A stretch of DNA of 64,000 bases from Caballeronia sordidicola (GTDB lineage: Bacteria; Pseudomonadota; Gammaproteobacteria; Burkholderiales; Burkholderiaceae): NCBI RefSeq assembly GCF_000729995.1, contig NZ_JNFG01000026.1, positions 23,837 through 87,836 of the forward strand, read 5' to 3'. The stretch's first letter is position 1; the number at the start of each line of letters is the position of its first letter. Below, piece by piece: positions 18,216-26,134 of this stretch. Both the position numbers and the translations under genes were made by a program. Under the pieces are notes generated by a model. The model saw only the letters and a list, made by a program, of their open reading frames with translations, ran no database searches and was not told the origin of the DNA.

Positions 18216-20957
18216 TCAGAACTTGTACGTTGCGCCGACCTGCGCGAAACGGCCAATGTTCGTGTAGATCGACTGGTCGTAACCATTCTGATCCAGCGTG
18301 CCGTTTGCAAAGATCGGATCGTACGGCGGCGCACGGTTGAAGATGTTGTCGATGCCGCCGAAGATCGTCCAGTGCTTGAAGCCCGTGTACGTCATCATCA
18401 GGTTGAACTGGCTGTACGAGCCCACGTGCGACGGTCCGGCAGCGACCAGGTTCTGCGCATACGGGCCTGTGAACTGCCAGGTCAACGCTGCGTCAAACTT
18501 GTTGTACGCCCAGTCCAGCGTGGTGTTGCCTTTCCAGCGCGGGAAGCTGCCGCCGAACGGCTGTGTGAGGGTGTAATCGTTACCCGCACCATTCACTGGC
18601 GACGCACCCGGAGAGCCGAGCTTGAAGCTGTTCACATAAGCCCAGTCAGCAGACAGCGTGAACGTCCCCGTCTTCGTCGGCAGCGACTGGCGGAACGTGC
18701 CTTCGAAACCGTTCGTATCGAGATAACCGAGGTTCATGTACGGGATGACCTTGTACAGGAGATTCCCATTCGCGTCGGTTACGGTCTGGGAAGGCGAGCC
18801 TTGGCCAATCACGTTGTCGACACGAATCTTGTACCAATCCAGGCCGATATCGGTCGTACGGGTGGGCGACAGCTGGAAGCCGATGCTCAGGTTCTTCGTA
18901 CGTTCGGCTTTCAGGTCCGGATTGCCTTCCGTGATCGACGTGTAGTTCTGGCCCGTGGCCTGGTCTACCTGAATACCCATCGTTTGCGAGTTGCTGTTCT
19001 CGACGAACGTCGGCGCACGGAAGCCACGGTTGTACGAGGTGTACATCGTGAGCGCCTGAACCGGCTGATAGCGCAACGCAAAGCGCGGCGAGAACGCACC
19101 GCCTACATCGCTGTAGTGGTCGTAACGGCCCGACTGGCTGAACGTCAACGCGCGCACAATCGGAATGTCCACCTGGTAATACACGGCAGCCACGTTGCGC
19201 TGGCCGTTCACCGTCTGGAGATTCGGGCTGATGACCTGACCTTGTTCGAACGCCGCGCCCGGATTCATCACTTCGCTCTGGTGCGTGAACTGTGCACCGA
19301 AGCCGAGGCCCACATCGCCCGCCGGCAGACTAAAGAGGTGCGGCGTGGACAGCGTCGCGTCAACGGTATCGAGCTTCGAGATCGCCAGGTTATTCGCATC
19401 CTGGTACAGCCCGTTGAGGCCGTTCGGCGTAGCCGCGGGATTCGAGAAATCGAACGTCCCGTTCTGGTAAATATTGGTCAGTGCCGCGGTGTTGAGCTGG
19501 TTCGTATAGGTGTTCGAAACCGTGCTCTGCGAGTGACTGACCGACGTCGCCCAATCCCACTCGCCGTTCGGCAGGTTGAACGAACCCTTGATGCCCGTCG
19601 ACGCGCGCCAGTAGGTGGCATATGTGTCTTCCGCTACTGCGCCCGGGAATGCATACGTGAGCGGCGTGGCTACCCCGAACGGGTTGTACTGATTGCTCGC
19701 CGGCACAGTGAAGTTGAACGGCGAAAGCAGCTTGGTCGCCGGATTCCACACGAGTGCGGGGACCTGCGGATTGCCGATAACGTTGTTCCACAGACCGTCA
19801 TTCGTCGTGGTCTTGTTGCTGCTGATCAGGAAGTCCCCGAACGCCGTCGTCTCATCGTTGATCTTGAAATCAGCGTGAAGCTTCGCGTTCAAACGCTCGG
19901 TCATCGGCGCGATAGACGTGCTTTCCGCGGAGTTGTAGCCGCAGATCGTGCCCGGCAACCCCGCTGTCAGCGAGTTGGAGGCTGCGGGATGCACCGAACC
20001 ACCGTTCGCGCAGCCGCTCAATGCCTGCGCGCTGCCGTCGGGCATATTCCAGTAAGACGGCGCGAGCAACGAATGGCCGCCCGGCTGATTGGTGAAATCC
20101 TGAGCGCTCGTCGCGTCGCGGTCGGCGAGCGTGAAGCCATTCGACTTGTAGTAGCTTGCGGCTGCCGTCACGTTGAAGCGATCGGCGTTGAGATCGCCAA
20201 AGCCGGCGAGCACGCCGAATTTGGTCGTGCCCGCACCGCCGCCCTGGCTGATGGCGCTGCCGTAGCTGCCGTCGAGTTGCAGCCCCTGGAAGTCGTGCTT
20301 CGTGATGATGTTGACCACGCCCGCAATGGCGTCCGAGCCGTATTGCGACACGGCACCGGTCTTCACGATTTCGATGCGGTCGATGGAGTTCAGCGGCAGC
20401 GTGTTCAAGTCGAAGAAGGAGTCGACGCTGTTCGAGAAGAACGCAAACGGCGCAACGCGTTGCCCATCCACCAACACGAGTGTGTACTTTTCGCTGAGGC
20501 CGCGCAGGGCGATACCCGCAGCGCCCGCGGCGAAGTTGCCCGACTGACCTTCACCCCAGCTATTGGCCGAGTTGGCCGAGGTCGTGCGCAGATAGTCGGC
20601 GACAGTCGTGGCGCCGCTCTCCGTAATGTCTTTCTGCGTAATCGTCTGAACCGCATTGAAGCCGACTTTGTCGGCGCTGCGGATCAGCGACCCGGTCACT
20701 TCGAATTTCTTGATTTGCTGGACGCCCTTTTCAGCAGTCGGTGTCGCGGTGTTGTTGTCCGCGGCCGCTGCTGCAGCGGTGCCCGATGCCGGCGCCGCCG
20801 CTGCTGCCGGCGTGCTTTCCGTGGTCGTTGCGCCTGCCGCGGTTGCGGTGGTGGCCGGCTGGGTCTGCGCAAAGGCCGGTACGGCGATTGCGGCTGACAA
20901 CGCTAGTTCAGCCCAGACTATTCTTTTGACGGCCAGCGCCAATGCCCTTTGTTTCAT
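18216..20957 (-). CDS. TonB-dependent outer-membrane receptor
   Basis: A 913-residue outer-membrane receptor. Residues 1-31 are a signal peptide (ends AFAQ), followed by an Ala/Thr-rich linker. A TonB-box-like KKFEVTGSLIR precedes the plug domain (ITESGATTVADYLRTT, ALRGLSEKYTLVLVDGQRV, GSDAIAGVVNIIT). The beta barrel follows and ends in the usual C-terminal phenylalanine (GATYKF). The barrel end NFMMTYTGFKHWTIFGGIDNIFNR is of the type seen in receptors for carbohydrates, peptides or iron chelates, so the ligand is open. The ATG at 20957 follows GGGGA. It lies between the XRE-cupin regulator and the peptide importer. Confidence 0.9.
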   Translation of the reverse strand: MKQRALALAVKRIVWAELALSAAIAVPAFAQTQPATTATAAGATTTESTPAAAAAPASGTAAAAAADNNTATPTAEKGVQQIKKFEVTGSLIRSADKVGFNAVQTITQKDITESGATTVADYLRTTSANSANSWGEGQSGNFAAGAAGIALRGLSEKYTLVLVDGQRVAPFAFFSNSVDSFFDLNTLPLNSIDRIEIVKTGAVSQYGSDAIAGVVNIITKHDFQGLQLDGSYGSAISQGGGAGTTKFGVLAGFGDLNADRFNVTAAASYYKSNGFTLADRDATSAQDFTNQPGGHSLLAPSYWNMPDGSAQALSGCANGGSVHPAASNSLTAGLPGTICGYNSAESTSIAPMTERLNAKLHADFKINDETTAFGDFLISSNKTTTNDGLWNNVIGNPQVPALVWNPATKLLSPFNFTVPASNQYNPFGVATPLTYAFPGAVAEDTYATYWRASTGIKGSFNLPNGEWDWATSVSHSQSTVSNTYTNQLNTAALTNIYQNGTFDFSNPAATPNGLNGLYQDANNLAISKLDTVDATLSTPHLFSLPAGDVGLGFGAQFTHQSEVMNPGAAFEQGQVISPNLQTVNGQRNVAAVYYQVDIPIVRALTFSQSGRYDHYSDVGGAFSPRFALRYQPVQALTMYTSYNRGFRAPTFVENSNSQTMGIQVDQATGQNYTSITEGNPDLKAERTKNLSIGFQLSPTRTTDIGLDWYKIRVDNVIGQGSPSQTVTDANGNLLYKVIPYMNLGYLDTNGFEGTFRQSLPTKTGTFTLSADWAYVNSFKLGSPGASPVNGAGNDYTLTQPFGGSFPRWKGNTTLDWAYNKFDAALTWQFTGPYAQNLVAAGPSHVGSYSQFNLMMTYTGFKHWTIFGGIDNIFNRAPPYDPIFANGTLDQNGYDQSIYTNIGRFAQVGATYKF

Positions 20958-21336
20958 TTTTCCCCTTCCCGCTCGTAAGTAAAGCCACAGCTGTGTGTGA
21001 AGAGAGGCCTTGTGGACCTCTCCACTCGATATACGGCGTTCTTGCGCCGCGCTCCGTTAAAGCTGACCCGCGCTCCTGCTGCCTGGCAAACGGGTCAATA
21101 GCGCACCAGATTGCAAATCCAGACGGGAAGACGGGACACTTCAGATACTTCAATATCGGACTACTTATTTGTTACAAACGAACTGCGCAGCGCTTTCTAA
21201 TTTTTTTTAACTTCAACTACTTTTCTTGATGGACCAGACAACGCCTCTCCATCCGATCAACCTTTCACTTATCCATAAGCAATACTTACGAATGTATATC
21301 GATTGCTTTTAACAAAAGCACCGATCAAAACAGCAC
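20958..21336 (-). promoter_or_regulatory. Leader and promoter region of the receptor gene
   Basis: 380 bp between the regulator stop and the receptor start. It has an AT-rich part at 21160-21310 and a run of T at 21201-21208. I see no open reading frame of note and no clear Fur box. Confidence 0.4.
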
Positions 21337-21912
21337 CTAGAACAATTTTGGTGTTCCCACCCATACAAGCACCGCTTCTTCGCGAGCGGTATTGCACCAG
21401 GCGTGAGGCACGGTTGACTCAAAATGCGCGGTGTCACCTGCCTGCAATACGAACGTTGTACCTTCCAACGTAAGCGTTATCTGACCGCTCATCACGTACA
21501 AGAACTCTTCCTCTGCATGCGTCGTGACTTCCGATGGGTTCTGTCCCACCGGCATTCTCACGAGAATCGCTTCCAGCCGGCCGCCGACCGCCAGGTTCGT
21601 CAGCCGTCCAAAAAGGTTTTCGGTGCCGTCAAACCCGAAGTACTTCAGGTCACTTCCTCTATGCACTGACTTGCCTTCGGTCGGCGTGTCAACGAAGTAC
21701 TGCACCGTGACGCCCAGCGCTCGCGCAATGCCCACCAGCGAGGTAATAGAAGGCGTTGCATGACCTCGTTCCACCTGCGATAAAAAGGGCTTGGAAATCC
21801 CCGCAGTTGTTGCCACCTCATCCAGCGTGCGCTGGAGTCGCTGGCGAAGCGCGCGGATTTTGCTGCCTATGGAAACTGCGACCTGTGCCTTGTTATCGAG
21901 TGGCAAAACCAT
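21337..21912 (-). CDS. XRE-family regulator with C-terminal cupin domain
   Basis: A 191-residue PuuR-type regulator. The helix-turn-helix is IGSKIRALRQRLQRTLDEVATTAGISKPFLSQVERGHATPS (residues ~16-57). A cupin_2 sensor domain runs from about 120 to 190 (VTTHAEEEFLYVMSGQITLTLEG, LQAGDTAHFESTVPHAW). Such proteins sense small ligands such as polyamines, amino acids or peptides. It is just upstream of the receptor on the same strand, which makes it the best candidate regulator. A 19-bp palindrome lies 26 bp in front of its start codon. Confidence 0.88.
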   Translation of the reverse strand: MVLPLDNKAQVAVSIGSKIRALRQRLQRTLDEVATTAGISKPFLSQVERGHATPSITSLVGIARALGVTVQYFVDTPTEGKSVHRGSDLKYFGFDGTENLFGRLTNLAVGGRLEAILVRMPVGQNPSEVTTHAEEEFLYVMSGQITLTLEGTTFVLQAGDTAHFESTVPHAWCNTAREEAVLVWVGTPKLF

Positions 21913-22217
21913 AGCAAGACAGAATCCTGGTCAAAAATTAGTTTGTATACCAAACTATGTTTTATTGAATGCAACATCCTCCCTGAGACACGCACCATAT
22001 GCCCGGTTAGTTGCCGCGATGCGTAGTTCAGACAGTGCGATCGTCGGGACACTTTCGCAGCGGTCTAAAACCGGGCGGTGGTTGCATACGCAACCAACCC
22101 CGTAGTCGGTCGTTGACCTGCATTTCATACGGCGAGCATGTCCTGCCCGCTTCAATGCACGGATAGCGCGGTGGCACTTCGCAGGTTGGGACATGTTGGG
22201 CCGGAACACCGTTACCG
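21913..22217. other. Intergenic region with operator, no gene
   Basis: 305 bp between the regulator start and the TPR gene stop. Apart from the palindrome at 21939-21957 I see nothing coding. Confidence 0.5.
21939..21957. promoter_or_regulatory. Palindromic operator upstream of the XRE-cupin gene
   Basis: TAGTTTGTATACCAAACTA, a near-perfect inverted repeat with arms TAGTTTG and CAAACTA, 26 bp upstream of the regulator start. Position and symmetry suggest an autoregulatory site. Confidence 0.6.
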
Positions 22218-23423
22218 TTATTTCGACGCCACCAGCACCCACAATCGGGCGAGGTCGGCTGAACCGTCGGAGCCCTTCACCGCACGGAAGGTTTGCACTG
22301 CGCGAGCTTTGTCACCTGCTATGTAGTAGGCGACGCCGAGATGCAGCTCCGCCTGGTCAGGGTGGTCGAGCCCGCCTTTCGCGATCGCCGCTTCCATTGC
22401 TGCAAGACCCTGCTTGGTCTGGCCCGCGAAGACCTCGTTGAAATCGACGTCGACCGGCGCTACAGGGTTCGCCGCATCAGCCGGTGCCTGCACCCGCTTC
22501 GCGGCGAGTGCCTGCAACCGCTTCTCGCGATCCGCCTGTGCGTCGTGGCCCAGAACACCCGATGCGAACCCCTGGTCGATCACCTGCTTGCCCTCGGCCG
22601 TGGTTCCCGCCACGATCGCGAGCTGCGTCATCTCCATGTAATCGTCGACGCTCGTGAGCGAGCCGGTCGCCCGGCGCAACCGATACGTGTCAACATCGAG
22701 CGCCGACGAATAGCCCGGTTTCGTGCGGATCGATTGAAACAGATCGTCCCAGTAAGACTGCTTCGGGTGATAGGCGACCAGCTTTTCGAGCGCGCCGCGG
22801 TACGTCGCGTCATCCTTTACGCGCTGCGCACAGGTGCCAAGCAATTGCAGTTGCGACTCGTCAGGCGCGTGGCCGGCACGCGCTTGCGCGTCGATCCCTG
22901 GCTTGAGCAAGCTCACCACATTGCCGCAGTCGTTCGAAAGGTAGTAAGACTGAACGAGCAGCGTGCGCATATCGGGATCGCTGCCGCCGGACTTCTGATA
23001 GCGCTGCGCGACCTTGATAGCCTGCGGGTAGTTCTTCTCCTGGAAGTAGATGCCTGCAAGCGCCGCCGTCGTGCGTTGTTCGTCGGCGCCAGCGAGCCTC
23101 CCTGAGCCCAGCAACGTTTCATAGGCTTGAGCCGCCACAGCGTTGTTGCCTGCCGCCGCAGCAGCAGCGCCGCGCATCTCTTCGACCATGGTGCTTTCAT
23201 ACGGCGTCTTGCCCGGGACGGCCGCCGCCTGATCGATCTTCGTCAATGCATCGTTGTACTTGTGCGCGCGATACAGATCCTGCGCGGCGTTCAGCGGCTT
23301 CGCCACATCCGGGCGCAAAGTGTCCGCGGCATGAGACGTGACCGGTAGCACGACGAGCGCGGACAGTCCGCAGGTAGCGGCCGCCATGGCGGTACGTTTG
23401 AACCATTGATGGATCGTTAGCAT
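22218..23423 (-). CDS. Exported TPR-repeat protein of the TonB locus
   Basis: A 401-residue protein with a signal peptide (residues 1-33, ends SHA). It has helical TPR-like repeats: LNAAQDLYRAHKYNDALTKID, AAQAYETLLGS, AGIYFQEKNYPQAIKVAQRY and, near the C terminus, AELHLGVAYYIAGDKARAVQTF. A long spacer (residues 180-330) is less regular. It is the last gene of the tonB-exbB-exbD-exbD run, 10 bp after the second exbD. TPR proteins occur with TonB systems in several Gram-negative groups, so an accessory periplasmic role is likely but unproven. Confidence 0.75.
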   Translation of the reverse strand: MLTIHQWFKRTAMAAATCGLSALVVLPVTSHAADTLRPDVAKPLNAAQDLYRAHKYNDALTKIDQAAAVPGKTPYESTMVEEMRGAAAAAAGNNAVAAQAYETLLGSGRLAGADEQRTTAALAGIYFQEKNYPQAIKVAQRYQKSGGSDPDMRTLLVQSYYLSNDCGNVVSLLKPGIDAQARAGHAPDESQLQLLGTCAQRVKDDATYRGALEKLVAYHPKQSYWDDLFQSIRTKPGYSSALDVDTYRLRRATGSLTSVDDYMEMTQLAIVAGTTAEGKQVIDQGFASGVLGHDAQADREKRLQALAAKRVQAPADAANPVAPVDVDFNEVFAGQTKQGLAAMEAAIAKGGLDHPDQAELHLGVAYYIAGDKARAVQTFRAVKGSDGSADLARLWVLVASK

Positions 23424-23432
23424 TGCACTTCC

Positions 23433-23861
23433 CTATTGCATGTACTGCTCATTGCCGATCAGGCCGATTTTCGTCGCGCCCAGTCGTTGCGCTGACGCCA
23501 TCACCGCAGCGACATCCTTGTACGGCACCAGCTTGTTAGGCCGCAGATGGATTTCCGCCTGCACCGGTTCGGCGGCCACCTGTGCAAGCCTCGAGTCGAG
23601 CGCCGCACGGTCCGGTACCGGCTGGCCGTTCCAGGTCGTGGTGCCGTCGAAGTCGATATCGATCTGCACCACTTCCGGCTGCGTGATCGGCGGCGGCGGG
23701 TTGCCGACCGGCAAGTTCATCTTGATGGCGTGCGTCTGGATCGGAATCGTGATGATCAGCATGATCAGCAACACCAGCATCACGTCGATCAGCGGCGTGG
23801 TGTTGATATCGACCATCACATCCGGTTCTCCGCTGCCGCCCGAAGATACGTTCATTCCCAT
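23433..23861 (-). CDS. exbD: Biopolymer transport protein ExbD/TolR (second copy)
   Basis: A 142-residue protein with the ExbD layout: short cytoplasmic head with DINTTPLIDVMLVLLIMLIITIP (the conserved Asp of the proton path in one helix), then a periplasmic domain ending VMASAQRLGATKIGLIGN. It couples the proton gradient to TonB together with ExbB. It starts with ATG at 23861 after GGAGACG; a second ATG two codons on is also possible. It is separated from the first exbD by 144 bp holding four 24-bp repeats, the only long gap in the cluster. Confidence 0.9.
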   Translation of the reverse strand: MGMNVSSGGSGEPDVMVDINTTPLIDVMLVLLIMLIITIPIQTHAIKMNLPVGNPPPPITQPEVVQIDIDFDGTTTWNGQPVPDRAALDSRLAQVAAEPVQAEIHLRPNKLVPYKDVAAVMASAQRLGATKIGLIGNEQYMQ

Positions 23862-23905
23862 AATCGTCTCCTGTCACGCTTGAGCTGTCGGCCAGAGTTG
23901 GCGCT

Positions 23906-24002
23906 TTAGCGCTTACTCCGGCCCCATGCACAGCACTTAGTCCAAGCCCATGCAAAGCTGTCGATCGGACTGGGTGCAAAGCACCTGCTCCGATCGCATG
24001 CA
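23906..24002. repeat. Four tandem 24-25 bp repeats between the exbD genes
   Basis: Units at 23906-23930, 23931-23954, 23955-23978 and 23979-24002, each ending in a variant of CCCATGCA (GTGCA in unit 3). Units 3 and 4 together form a hairpin: GATCGGA (23964-23970) pairs with TCCGATC (23989-23995), and GGTGC pairs with GCACC around an AAA loop. The repeat is transcribed within the operon and has no open frame of its own. Confidence 0.75.
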
Positions 24003-24005
24003 CAC

Positions 24006-24428
24006 CTAGCCGCCGCGTGCAGGCGGCTCGGTAATAAACGAAACCTTCGCGATACCGGCGCGCTCGCACTCGGTAATGACCCGGCCGATGAATTCATAAC
24101 GCGCGCTCTGGTCACCACGAACGTGCACTTCCGGTTGCGGTGTCATGACCGACACGGTTTTCAGGCGTGCCAGCAGTGTCGGGCCGTCCACCAGCTTCTC
24201 GTTCCAGAAGAAATCGCCGTCGCGGTTGACCGCAATGACAATACTTTTTGGTGTGGTCTGCAGCGGCTGGATCGTCTCCTTCGGCAGTTGCACCGGCACC
24301 GTATGCGTCACCACCGGAATCGTGATCAGAAAGATGATCAGCAGGACCAGCATCACATCGACGAGCGGTGTGGTGTTGATACTGGAGATGACCTCGTCGT
24401 CATCATCTTGCCCAACGCTCATAGCCAT
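24006..24428 (-). CDS. exbD: Biopolymer transport protein ExbD/TolR (first copy)
   Basis: A 140-residue ExbD with the membrane helix SSINTTPLVDVMLVLLIIFLI (key Asp in LVDVML) and a periplasmic domain ending AGIAKVSFITEPPARGG. It forms the inner-membrane proton-driven complex with ExbB. It lies 12 bp after exbB and starts with ATG at 24428 behind GGAGT. Paired exbD genes after one exbB are a pattern known from xanthomonads and Burkholderiales, where the two ExbD proteins can serve different receptors. Confidence 0.9.
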   Translation of the reverse strand: MAMSVGQDDDDEVISSINTTPLVDVMLVLLIIFLITIPVVTHTVPVQLPKETIQPLQTTPKSIVIAVNRDGDFFWNEKLVDGPTLLARLKTVSVMTPQPEVHVRGDQSARYEFIGRVITECERAGIAKVSFITEPPARGG

Positions 24429-24440
24429 GACGAACTCCGC

Positions 24441-25346
24441 TTATTGGGCCATCGCTGCTTCGCGGGCCGTAGCGCGCGCCGAGCGGCGGCTGCCGGCGAG
24501 AAGGACAGTGTGCAGTTGTGCGCCGAACGCACGAACACGCTCCATCACCGATTTGTTGCGGCGAACCAGGAAGTTGTAGCCGAGTACTGCCGGCACAGCC
24601 ACGGCGAGACCGATCGCGGTCATGATCAGCGCTTCACCCACCGGGCCCGCGACCTTGTCGATCGAAGCCTGGCCAGCAATACCAATGGCCGTCAGCGCGT
24701 GATAAATCCCCCACACGGTACCGAACAGGCCGACAAACGGCGCTGTCGAGCCGACTGTGCCGAGGAAAGCCAGACCATCCTGCAAACGATTCGATACGTT
24801 CGTGATGGCACGATCAACCGAGGTGTCGATCCACGTGTTGCGGTCGACGGCTTCAAGCAGCGCCTCGTCGTGATGTTCGCCCGCCTCGATGGCTGTTTCG
24901 GCAATGAATCGGAACGGCGAAGCTTCGTCGAGCATCTTGGCGCCTTCGACTAGCGACGGCGCGGTCCACAGCTGCTCGTCCGCGCTCTTGGCACGACGAT
25001 TGGCGCGGAACTGCTCGAAGAACTTGGTGATCATGATGTACCAGCTGCCCATCGACATCAGCACCAGCAGAATCAGCACGAAGCGTGCAACAAAGTCGCC
25101 GTTCTTCCAGAGCGCGCCGAGACCGTACGGGTTGTTGACGGTTTCGGACGTAGCCGCGGCCGGCGGCGGTACCGCTTCGTCTGTGGCCGATCCGGCCGTT
25201 TGCGGCGCGGCGGTGGTGGCGGCCGCGGCCGACGCGGTCGCGTCGCTAGCTTGCGCGTGAGCCATGTGCGGTGCCACAAAGGTATCCACCGTGGTTACGG
25301 CGAACAACAGGGTTGCCGCCAATGCGGCGAGAGTACGCTTTTTCAT
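24441..25346 (-). CDS. exbB: MotA/TolQ/ExbB-type proton channel protein
   Basis: A 301-residue protein with a signal-like N terminus and an Ala/Thr/Pro-rich periplasmic extension up to residue ~75, absent from short ExbB proteins. Three membrane helices follow: near 90 (FVARFVLILLVLMSMGSWYI), near 200 (GTVGSTAPFVGLFGTVWGIYHAL, the ExbB signature) and near 245. It forms the pentameric channel around ExbD and energises TonB. It follows tonB by 77 bp and runs into the first exbD. Confidence 0.9.
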   Translation of the reverse strand: MKKRTLAALAATLLFAVTTVDTFVAPHMAHAQASDATASAAAATTAAPQTAGSATDEAVPPPAAATSETVNNPYGLGALWKNGDFVARFVLILLVLMSMGSWYIMITKFFEQFRANRRAKSADEQLWTAPSLVEGAKMLDEASPFRFIAETAIEAGEHHDEALLEAVDRNTWIDTSVDRAITNVSNRLQDGLAFLGTVGSTAPFVGLFGTVWGIYHALTAIGIAGQASIDKVAGPVGEALIMTAIGLAVAVPAVLGYNFLVRRNKSVMERVRAFGAQLHTVLLAGSRRSARATAREAAMAQ

Positions 25347-25423
25347 GCCTGCTCCATGTTCATTAGTACAACTTCTAAACGAAGACCGATAAATCGCTAC
25401 CCGTACCGGACTGCCCGTGGGTT

Positions 25424-26134
25424 TCAGTTCAAGTTAAACGAGAACGGAACTTGCACACGGACGGCCTGGCCTTGGGAAACGCACGTGAACTGCTTGACCG
25501 CGTTGAAAGCCGCGCGATCGAGTGAAGAATCTTCCGAGGACTTGGCAACGCGTTCGTTCGTAATATGGCCCTGCGGGTCGACCACAAAGTCAATCAGTAC
25601 ATCGCCCGTCACGTTGTTCTCCTGCGCTTCCTTCGGATAGTGAATCGACGAACGAATCTGATCCGAGTTCGGGCACACCACGCCGACTTCGGTGCTCACA
25701 GGCTTGGTCGGCGCGGGAGGCGCCGGCGGTGCGGGCGGCGCCACGGCAGGTGCCGATACGACAGGCGCGGCCTGGTGCGTGATCGTCGGCTGGGGCGGCG
25801 TCTGTACCTGCACTTCCGGCGGCGGCACGAACGGCGGCGGTGGCGGCGCGAACTTCGGCGGCGGCAATTGCACGGTGGGCAATGGCGGCGGCGGAGGCGG
25901 CTTCACCGGCTCGATGATCTTGGTCTCGATAGGATGCTGGATGACTTGTACGACCTTGGTGGCAAGGCCGTTGATGAGTGCGTAGATCAGCACGATGTGC
26001 AGGAGCAGAACAACTGCGATTCCGCCGAAGCGCCGCACAGGGTTTTGCTGCTTGCGCCCAAACTCACGTGGGCGTCCTGGCCTTTGCAAACGGGCCGTTG
26101 CTGCCGGAAATTGCCCTTCGACTTTCGTACCCAC
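25424..26134 (-). CDS. tonB: TonB energy transducer
   Basis: A 236-residue protein with an N-terminal membrane anchor at ~35-60 (FGGIAVVLLLHIVLIYALING). A proline-rich periplasmic spacer follows (KPPPPPPLPTVQLPPPKF and more, residues 77-145). The C-terminal TonB domain is IHYPKEAQENNVTGDVLIDFVV with DRAAFNAVKQFTC. It spans the periplasm and passes energy to TonB-dependent receptors. The start is a GTG at 26134 directly after the strong ribosome site GGAGGAG. It is the first gene of the operon tonB-exbB-exbD-exbD-TPR. Confidence 0.92.
   Translation of the reverse strand: MGTKVEGQFPAATARLQRPGRPREFGRKQQNPVRRFGGIAVVLLLHIVLIYALINGLATKVVQVIQHPIETKIIEPVKPPPPPPLPTVQLPPPKFAPPPPPFVPPPEVQVQTPPQPTITHQAAPVVSAPAVAPPAPPAPPAPTKPVSTEVGVVCPNSDQIRSSIHYPKEAQENNVTGDVLIDFVVDPQGHITNERVAKSSEDSSLDRAAFNAVKQFTCVSQGQAVRVQVPFSFNLN

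Noticed and set aside
18144..20897. A 917-codon open frame on the plus strand opposite the TonB-dependent receptor
   Set aside because: Arg/Val/His-rich, without domains, and in exact antisense to a clear receptor. Long shadow frames are common in high-GC DNA.
23906..24002. CRISPR or small protein in the exbD gap
   Set aside because: No spacers, only four degenerate units and no usable frame.
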